This document shows, piece by piece, positions 58,436-64,000 of a stretch of DNA of 64,000 nucleotides; the stretch's first letter is position 1; every line of letters starts with the position of its first letter. The position numbers were made by a program, and so were the translations under genes. A model generated the notes under the pieces. It worked only from the letters and a program-made list of their open reading frames with translations. It was not told the origin of the DNA and did no database searches. The DNA comes from Lactococcus nasutitermitis (lineage in GTDB: Bacteria; Bacillota; Bacilli; Lactobacillales; Streptococcaceae): contig NZ_BOVQ01000008.1 in the NCBI RefSeq assembly GCF_018403765.1, positions 61,545 to 125,544 on the forward strand, in the 5' to 3' direction.

Positions 58436-59944
58436 ATGAAAAACCATAGAAAACTTATCATCTCAATAATAATTGTTTTGTTGTTATTGATTGCAGGAGG
58501 CACATTGATGTTAAACCGACATCAAACACCCTTACAGAGTGGAAGAAAAGGAAATGGAGCAATAACCACGTATCCATTTGCTAAGGGGATGAAAGAATTT
58601 AAAGGAATGAAAGTTTATGTTCAAGATGCTAAACAGACTCGAGCCCTTCAACTCTACAGTGTCAATACAAATCCAAAGCGAAATTATCCAACCGATGATA
58701 GTTTACTGAAAAAAGCAGCCGTCGCAACTTTTGACATGAGAGGAAAGATTACAGTAGCCATTGTTTATCCTAAAGCTGTAAAATCTGTCCAAGTAAGACC
58801 GACAACAGCTGGTATAAACACAAAAATAAAAGGAAAAACGGTTTTCTTTACCCTCAAAAAGTGGGGACAGTATTCCGTAGAGATTAATGGTAATCCCATC
58901 AATAATGACCTTTTAATCTTTGCTAATCCGCCACAGCAAAAAATTCCAGCAGGTGCAAAAGTCATTAAAGGACGAGTTGACGGACCACTTAATATTGCAC
59001 AAGGACAAACAGTCTATCTTGCAGCTGGTTCTGTTATAGATGGACCAGTAACGATGGCTTCTGATTCAAAATTGCTAGGGCGAGGTATTTTAACACAAGG
59101 TGGTCCGCCAGCTATCAATGTTCCAAATGCTGACAATGTCACGATTGATGGCATCAATATTTTTGACCCCAACGATTGGGTTGTGCAACTCTATAACAGC
59201 AGACAAGTTGCTATTCACAATTTGAAGATTATTTCTTGTCGTGATAATAGTGACGGCATCACTATTCAAAGCTCACAAGATGTAACAATCAATCATTCAT
59301 TTGTTCGTTCATGGGATGATAGCATTGTTCTGAAAAATTACACAAACACGGATACACAGAATATCAAAGTAACCAACAGTCTAATATGGACAGATTTAGC
59401 ACAGTCGATGGAGCTTGGCTTTGAAACCAATAAAGGTAACCCTCTCACTTCAATGAAACTATCCAATGTACGATTTGAAAATATTGATGTGCTGCACGCT
59501 TTCCATAAAGCACCGATTTCGATTCACAATGCGGATAATTGTAGCATTTCAAATGTGACTTTCAAAAATATTGTTTTAGAAGACGCACAAATGGGTGTTT
59601 CAGGAATGCATGGTGAAGGGGGAGGTTGGCCTTATTTGATTGATTTTGATAATGGCAACTCTGAAGATATGGGCGGAGATGCTTCGTGGACAAATAATGA
59701 TGGTAATCGTTCCATTGAAAATGTTTTGGTTGATGATGTTTGGGTACTTGCTGGTGAAAAATCGTCTTGTGGATTACGTCTGCTCAATGAAGACAGTGGT
59801 GGCAAATCTCAAATGAAGAACATTCAGCTAAAAAATATTTATTTTAAAAAGCAAGCTCTTAATTTTACGAGCGTTATCAATGAGGCGAACCTTGCGAGAC
59901 AAGTAAGTGATAAAAATTCACCGTATTTCTCTCCAAGCAAATAA
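58436..59944 (+). CDS. Membrane-anchored or secreted beta-helix glycoside hydrolase (GH28/GH49-like)
   Basis: 502 residues from MKNHRKLIIS (GGAG six bases before). One N-terminal hydrophobic segment (KLIISIIIVLLLLIAGGTLML). A beta-rich N-terminal domain, then a right-handed parallel beta-helix: repeated N-V-x-I-D-G/N-x-x-I-x-N turns, with acidic clusters DNSDGITI (D273) and SWDDSIVLKN (D294, D295). This arrangement of three Asp is that of clan GH-N (polygalacturonases GH28; dextranase/isopullulanase GH49). The neighbouring GH31 gene favours an alpha-glucan, while LplABC and DUF624 neighbours are often pectin-linked; the substrate stays open. Confidence 0.75.
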   Translation: MKNHRKLIISIIIVLLLLIAGGTLMLNRHQTPLQSGRKGNGAITTYPFAKGMKEFKGMKVYVQDAKQTRALQLYSVNTNPKRNYPTDDSLLKKAAVATFDMRGKITVAIVYPKAVKSVQVRPTTAGINTKIKGKTVFFTLKKWGQYSVEINGNPINNDLLIFANPPQQKIPAGAKVIKGRVDGPLNIAQGQTVYLAAGSVIDGPVTMASDSKLLGRGILTQGGPPAINVPNADNVTIDGINIFDPNDWVVQLYNSRQVAIHNLKIISCRDNSDGITIQSSQDVTINHSFVRSWDDSIVLKNYTNTDTQNIKVTNSLIWTDLAQSMELGFETNKGNPLTSMKLSNVRFENIDVLHAFHKAPISIHNADNCSISNVTFKNIVLEDAQMGVSGMHGEGGGWPYLIDFDNGNSEDMGGDASWTNNDGNRSIENVLVDDVWVLAGEKSSCGLRLLNEDSGGKSQMKNIQLKNIYFKKQALNFTSVINEANLARQVSDKNSPYFSPSK

Positions 59945-60020
59945 CTGCTTTACTAGAAATGTTATAATAAGCCAGAGATGTCCTCCTAAGTCTCTGACTT
60001 ACTATTTATAGGTATTAAAG

Positions 60021-60647
60021 ATGAAAAGATTATTAAGTTTAGATAGTCCACCCATGCGGTTTTTAGCGCTCATAGCAAACCTAATTATTTTAAATACATT
60101 GTTCATCCTAACAAGTATTCCCTTAATTACGATAGGCGCTAGTTTGTGCGCGTTGCAAACGAGTATTCAAAATATTTTACGTAAGAAAGATGAACGATTG
60201 ATAGCAAATTATTTTAGGATTTTTCAAAGTAATTTCAAACAATCTACTATCGCTTGGCTGATAATCGTCGCACTTGGGCTGCTCTTTTTCCTAGATTTTC
60301 GTTTGTTAGGGCATTTGTTTATAGCCTTATCCTTCTTGTTTGGTGTGGTAACCATTTTGGCAGTTATCTTTCTAGCTATTGAAGTCTCTTATCTTTTTGC
60401 TTATATTGGACGTTATCAAGATAAGCTGCAAGTCGCCGTAAAAAACGTCTTAGGATTAAGCTTACAACACTTGTTTCAGACAGTATTTTTAGTGATTTAT
60501 AATAGCTTCATTGTGTACTTTGCCTTGTCCAGTCCAGTAGCGCTACTTACCATGATTTACTTATTTACTTTTGGTGGTTTTGCTTTTATGAACTATTTTT
60601 CAGGTGTAATGATAAAACAGGTATTTGATAAATTAGAACGGAATTAA
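60021..60647 (+). CDS. DUF624 membrane protein (YesL-like)
   Basis: 208 residues with about five to six helices. The N-terminal FLALIANLIILNTLFILTSIPLITIGASLCALQ is the hallmark of DUF624, a family found next to oligosaccharide ABC transporters and glycosidases (for example yesL in Bacillus). Function unknown; accessory role in transport is assumed from neighbourhood. Ends two bases before the GH31 gene. Confidence 0.85.
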   Translation: MKRLLSLDSPPMRFLALIANLIILNTLFILTSIPLITIGASLCALQTSIQNILRKKDERLIANYFRIFQSNFKQSTIAWLIIVALGLLFFLDFRLLGHLFIALSFLFGVVTILAVIFLAIEVSYLFAYIGRYQDKLQVAVKNVLGLSLQHLFQTVFLVIYNSFIVYFALSSPVALLTMIYLFTFGGFAFMNYFSGVMIKQVFDKLERN

Positions 60648-60649
60648 GA

Positions 60650-62842
60650 ATGGAAGAAAATAGAATAATAAAATTTGATAAAGCACGTTTTGAAATTTTA
60701 ACGGAAAATTTAATCCGCATTGAGTATAGTGAGACAGGAGATTTTGAAGATAACAAAACACAAATCGTTCAAAATAGAGAATTTTCTCCAGTGAAGTTTG
60801 ACATCATCAAGAAAGAAAACTCAATAGAAATTTTAACAGATGCTGTGCATCTTTATTATACAGGTGGAACTTTTACTAAAGGCAGTTTGTATGCTGATGT
60901 ACGTTTTGCTTTTAGCGTGTATTCAAATCGCTGGTATTTTGGAGAAAAGATTGATGGTAATCTCGGAGGTACAACAAGAACCCTAGATACGATTGACGGT
61001 GAATGTCAGTTAGAAGATGGCATTATGTCTAAAAATGGCTTTGCAATTTTGACGGATAATAGTTGGGAAATGAATGATAAAGGAGATGTAAAAAATTATC
61101 ATCGCTCAGACATTGATATTTATTTCTTCGCTTACGGGAGAAACTATCGTCAAGCATTGAAAGACTATTATCATTTAACAGGAAATACACCTCAGCTTCC
61201 ACGCTTTGTTCTTGGAAATTGGTGGAGTCGTTATTATGAATATTCGCAGGAGTCATATTTGGCTTTGATGGATAAGTTTCAAGATAAAAAAGTCCCATTA
61301 TCTGTTTCGGTGATTGATATGGATTGGCACAAAGTAGCAGAGGTTCCGACTAAATATGGCTCAGGTTGGACAGGCTATTCGTGGAATAAAAAACTTTTTC
61401 CTCATCCGAAAGAATTTATCCAGCAACTTCATGATAAAAAATTAAAAGTTACATTGAATGACCACCCAGCAGATGGTATTCGTGCCTTTGAAGATGATTA
61501 TCCGAAAGTTGCCGAACATCTTCATCTCAATAAAGAACTCGAAGAACCTGCAAAATTTGACTTTAACAATCCTGATTTTCGTAAATCTTATTTTGAAGAT
61601 GTTCATGGTTCACTTGAAAAAGATGGTGTTGATTTTTGGTGGCTTGATTGGCAACAAGGAGCTGTTTCCTCAACAGGTGTTGACCCACTTTGGCTACTCA
61701 ATCATTATCAATACAAAGATGCACAAAAACTCTCTCAAAACAATATTATTTTGAGTCGTTATGCAGGGCCAGGCAGTCACCGTTATCCTTTAGGCTTCTC
61801 TGGGGATACTGTGATTTCTTGGGATAGCCTCGATTTTCAACCCTATTTCACAAGTACGGCATCTAATATCGGATATACCTGGTGGAGTCATGATATTGGT
61901 GGACATATGCACGGCGGGAAAGATGCTGAACTAAGTCTCCGCTGGCTAGAATACGGTGTTTTTTCACCTATTAATCGTTTGCACTCATCGAAATCAGAGT
62001 TTACTAGTAAAGAACCTTGGCATTTTGACAAAGTCGTAGAAGAAGCTATGGAAAAATTCTTGCGCTTGCGTCATTCTCTTATTCCTTATCTTTACACGGC
62101 AAATATTGAAACAGCTACAAAAGGAAAAGCACTCGTTGAGCCTATGTACTATGCTTATCCTCTACAAGAAGAAGCATATAACCACAAAAATCAATATTTA
62201 TTTGGTGGGGGCATGCTTGTTGCACCAATTACTCATAAAATTAACCCAGAATTGCAAATGGGTGAAGTAGATGTGTGGCTGCCCGAAGGAACATGGTATG
62301 ACTTTTTCACTGGTGAAAAATACGAAGGAGATACTGAACTCAAAATTTACAGAGAAATAGATGAAATTCCTGTTTTTGTAAAAGCTGGAGCGATTATCCC
62401 ATTAGACAAAAATCCAATGTTACGTGAAGAAATACCTTTAGAAATGATATGGAAAATTTTCCCACAAGGGGAAGGACACTATTGCTTAGTTGAAGATAAC
62501 AATGAAACGACGGTTACCTTTGACAAAGGGATTTTGAACTTAACAGAAAAGAATCCAACATCTCGAAAACACACGATAATTTATGCTGGACATGAAATAA
62601 CAACTTTATCTGGAGATTTTTCGCTGGATTTAACGAGCTATATTCAAGAGTTTGACTGGGATTTTCAAAAAAATCTATTTAGACGACTAGATATTGCTGA
62701 ATTACCTTATGATGAAAAAGATACGATTTATCAAAAATTATCGAATATATCTGATTTTAATAAAAAAGTGGCATATATCAAACAACTAAATAATATAGAA
62801 TTACAAGATTCTTTGTTTGAAATACTTTATAGCAGTAGATAA
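60650..62842 (+). CDS. GH31-family alpha-glycosidase
   Basis: 730 residues, no signal peptide, so cytoplasmic. (beta/alpha)8 barrel with FVLGNWWSRYYEYSQESYLALMD at its start, VSVIDMDWHKV, the nucleophile D333 in DFWWLDWQQG and a probable acid/base D386 in GFSGDTVISWDSL; then WWSHDIGGHMHG and the C-terminal beta domain. Preceding N-terminal beta-sandwich to about residue 175. GH31 members cleave alpha-glucosides, alpha-xylosides or alpha-galactosaminides; motif reading cannot distinguish them. Expected to degrade the oligosaccharide imported by the ABC system. Confidence 0.9.
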   Translation: MEENRIIKFDKARFEILTENLIRIEYSETGDFEDNKTQIVQNREFSPVKFDIIKKENSIEILTDAVHLYYTGGTFTKGSLYADVRFAFSVYSNRWYFGEKIDGNLGGTTRTLDTIDGECQLEDGIMSKNGFAILTDNSWEMNDKGDVKNYHRSDIDIYFFAYGRNYRQALKDYYHLTGNTPQLPRFVLGNWWSRYYEYSQESYLALMDKFQDKKVPLSVSVIDMDWHKVAEVPTKYGSGWTGYSWNKKLFPHPKEFIQQLHDKKLKVTLNDHPADGIRAFEDDYPKVAEHLHLNKELEEPAKFDFNNPDFRKSYFEDVHGSLEKDGVDFWWLDWQQGAVSSTGVDPLWLLNHYQYKDAQKLSQNNIILSRYAGPGSHRYPLGFSGDTVISWDSLDFQPYFTSTASNIGYTWWSHDIGGHMHGGKDAELSLRWLEYGVFSPINRLHSSKSEFTSKEPWHFDKVVEEAMEKFLRLRHSLIPYLYTANIETATKGKALVEPMYYAYPLQEEAYNHKNQYLFGGGMLVAPITHKINPELQMGEVDVWLPEGTWYDFFTGEKYEGDTELKIYREIDEIPVFVKAGAIIPLDKNPMLREEIPLEMIWKIFPQGEGHYCLVEDNNETTVTFDKGILNLTEKNPTSRKHTIIYAGHEITTLSGDFSLDLTSYIQEFDWDFQKNLFRRLDIAELPYDEKDTIYQKLSNISDFNKKVAYIKQLNNIELQDSLFEILYSSR

Positions 62843-62887
62843 AGAAAATAGATTTATGTATAATGGAGCATATACAGAGGTCTAGTT

Positions 62888-63895
62888 ATGGCAAAAATCA
62901 CGTTAAAAGAAATTGCAAAATTAGCAGGCGTTTCAGTTATGACTGTCTCGAATGTTATTCATGGTAAAAATGCAAAAGTATCTATAAAAACTAAAGAAAA
63001 AATATTAAAGCTAGTTGAGGAGTATAATTACGTTCCAAATCAGAATGCGTCAAATCTAAGAACGGGTTCTTCTCAGTTAATTGGTGTACTTTTTTATAGT
63101 AAAGAAAGTTATACAGATTTTACTGATCCATTTGTGTCGTCAATCCTTACTGGGATTGAAAATGTTGCGAATAAGTATGGATATTTCACAATGATTCGTT
63201 CAATAGACAAGGCAGAAGATATTGAAGTTTTGCAAAGGAATTGGACATTTGCTGGTTTTATCATGATTGGTGTGAGTAGTTATGACTTTTCTCAAGTTGA
63301 TAAAAACATATTTGTGCCGGTAACTTATGTAGATACCTACCGCAAAAGAATAACAATAAACTCAGAAAAAGCACGAAATTTTGTTGGAACAGACGAAGAC
63401 GAAGTTTCCAAAATAGCCGTAGATTATCTGGTGAAGCAAGGACACGAAAATATTTTGTTCTGTAGTTTTGATTTTGATTCTGCACCGAGTGTTATTGAAA
63501 AAAGATTTTCTGCATTTAAAAAATATTTTGCCCAAAAAAGTAGTGGTCAATTTTTAGTAGCAACCACACCTACTCCGAACTATCAAGATGTCTTACAAAG
63601 TGTGAAGCCCTATCTGATGGCGCAACCTTTTAGCGCTATTTATGCTACGGCTGATATTTTAGCAGTCAAACTTAATCAAATATTTAAAGATGTTTCGATT
63701 ATTGGGGTAGATAATGCTGAATTTTGTGATTTTGTTTCTCCCAAATTAACGACGATTGCGATTGACCAAGTGGAAAAAGGAGAAATTGCAATGAAAAAAC
63801 TAATTATGTCAATTAACCAAGAAACAAGCAGTGATTTTTATTCAAATTCTTATCTGATTGAACGAGATAGTGTACAAAAAATAAAAAAGTCATAG
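62888..63895 (+). CDS. LacI-family transcriptional regulator
   Basis: 335 residues. Helix-turn-helix ITLKEIAKLAGVSVMTVSNVIHGKNAKVSIKTKEKI with hinge YVPNQNASNLRTGSS, then a periplasmic-binding-protein-like sensor (LIGVLFYSKESYTD, FAGFIMIGVSSY, DYLVKQGHENILF, LTTIAIDQVEKGE). Last gene of the carbohydrate operon. It probably represses the locus at GTTTAACGTTAAAC (54753-54766) until a sugar binds. Terminator follows immediately. Confidence 0.92.
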   Translation: MAKITLKEIAKLAGVSVMTVSNVIHGKNAKVSIKTKEKILKLVEEYNYVPNQNASNLRTGSSQLIGVLFYSKESYTDFTDPFVSSILTGIENVANKYGYFTMIRSIDKAEDIEVLQRNWTFAGFIMIGVSSYDFSQVDKNIFVPVTYVDTYRKRITINSEKARNFVGTDEDEVSKIAVDYLVKQGHENILFCSFDFDSAPSVIEKRFSAFKKYFAQKSSGQFLVATTPTPNYQDVLQSVKPYLMAQPFSAIYATADILAVKLNQIFKDVSIIGVDNAEFCDFVSPKLTTIAIDQVEKGEIAMKKLIMSINQETSSDFYSNSYLIERDSVQKIKKS

Positions 63896-63912
63896 TTTTC
63901 TATGACTTTTTT
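63883..63912. terminator. Terminator after the LacI gene
   Basis: AAAAAAGTCATAG, TTTT loop, CTATGACTTTTTT; symmetrical, so it serves both directions. Confidence 0.85.
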
Positions 63913-63928
63913 AAATCCATTCTTCCAG

Positions 63929-64000
63929 CTATATCAGTGTTTGAAGCCAATAGACGAACAGCAAGGGAAAAAAAATCAAAAATGCGTGCTTAATTCTTGA
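63929..64000 (-). CDS. Possible 3' end of a membrane protein gene (partial)
   Basis: On the minus strand a frame entering from the window edge reads a basic then hydrophobic C-terminus (RIKHAFLIFFPLLFVYWLQTLI) and stops at 63929, 16 bp from the shared terminator. Convergent placement and a plausible membrane segment support a gene, but only 23 codons are visible. Confidence 0.4.
   Translation of the reverse strand, partial: SRIKHAFLIFFPLLFVYWLQTLI

Noticed and set aside
1..64000. CRISPR arrays, prophage, intact insertion sequences or rRNA
   Set aside because: No regularly spaced direct repeats, integrase, phage structural or transposase genes, or rRNA sequence are visible.

Overview
The window is AT-rich, gene-dense Gram-positive DNA and looks like a Lactococcus-type chromosome (Lactococcus or a close relative; species not assignable from sequence alone). 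Reasons: BcaP-type permease, Rgg regulator, DUF3013-type protein, secA next to tandem DAHP synthases, streptococcal-style ABC-F proteins, an L13 leader before rplM-rpsI, and CodY- and CcpA-like sites. There is no rRNA, phage, intact insertion sequence or CRISPR array. One tRNA (Leu, UAA) is present.

Layout. 1-6.5 kb: TMEM175-like membrane proteins, plsX, a HAD phosphatase, an ABC-F protein, and a TetR-SDR module with visible operators. 6.5-11.5 kb: a small protein, a secreted L,D-transpeptidase with DUF5648-type repeats, rpmG/rpmF, two small secreted peptides (one Met-rich) and a metal P-type ATPase. 11.5-17.9 kb: two paralogous COG4705-like membrane proteins around a GT-C glycosyltransferase-like gene, then a response regulator, histidine kinase and PAP2 phosphatase; a shared 12-bp-period direct repeat ties the three promoters together. 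17.8-24.2 kb: parB, rarA, acetyltransferases (one frameshifted), DUF3013, ABC-F and an Rgg regulator. 24.3-29.6 kb: a partly decayed Rgg-linked secreted-protein/ABC-exporter locus. 29.7-41.7 kb: prmA, rsmE, relA, two secreted DUF5648 proteins inserted before dtd, a TMEM175 protein, a HAD protein and two amino-acid permeases. 41.9-49.6 kb: plsC-like, secA, two DAHP synthases, ptsH-ptsI. 49.7-54.6 kb: another DUF5648 protein with an attenuator-like leader, ybaB, tRNA-Leu, a hydrolase, alr, rplM-rpsI. 54.7-63.9 kb: a carbohydrate locus (ABC permeases and binding protein without an ATPase, a GH28/GH49-like beta-helix protein, DUF624, GH31, LacI) with cre and operator sites at its promoter.

The most unusual signal is a short palindrome with core TGACAGAACTGTCA and T-/A-rich flanks. 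It occurs 13 times exactly (either orientation) plus about five near-matches, both between genes and inside at least six coding sequences, where it is read in two different frames. The same half-site TTTTTGACAG forms the ends of three longer related elements (865-978, 8533-8644, 9002-9065). This suggests a DNA-level repeat family (a miniature mobile element, a protein-binding site or an uptake-type sequence). It is absent from 37-49.6 kb and from the carbohydrate locus.

Other points of interest are a near-consensus parS inside relA, three genes whose -10 box lies directly upstream of the start codon (leaderless mRNA candidates), a pair of inverted hairpin-plus-mini-ORF units flanking the TetR-SDR module, and a 16-codon leader ORF followed by a terminator before one DUF5648 gene.
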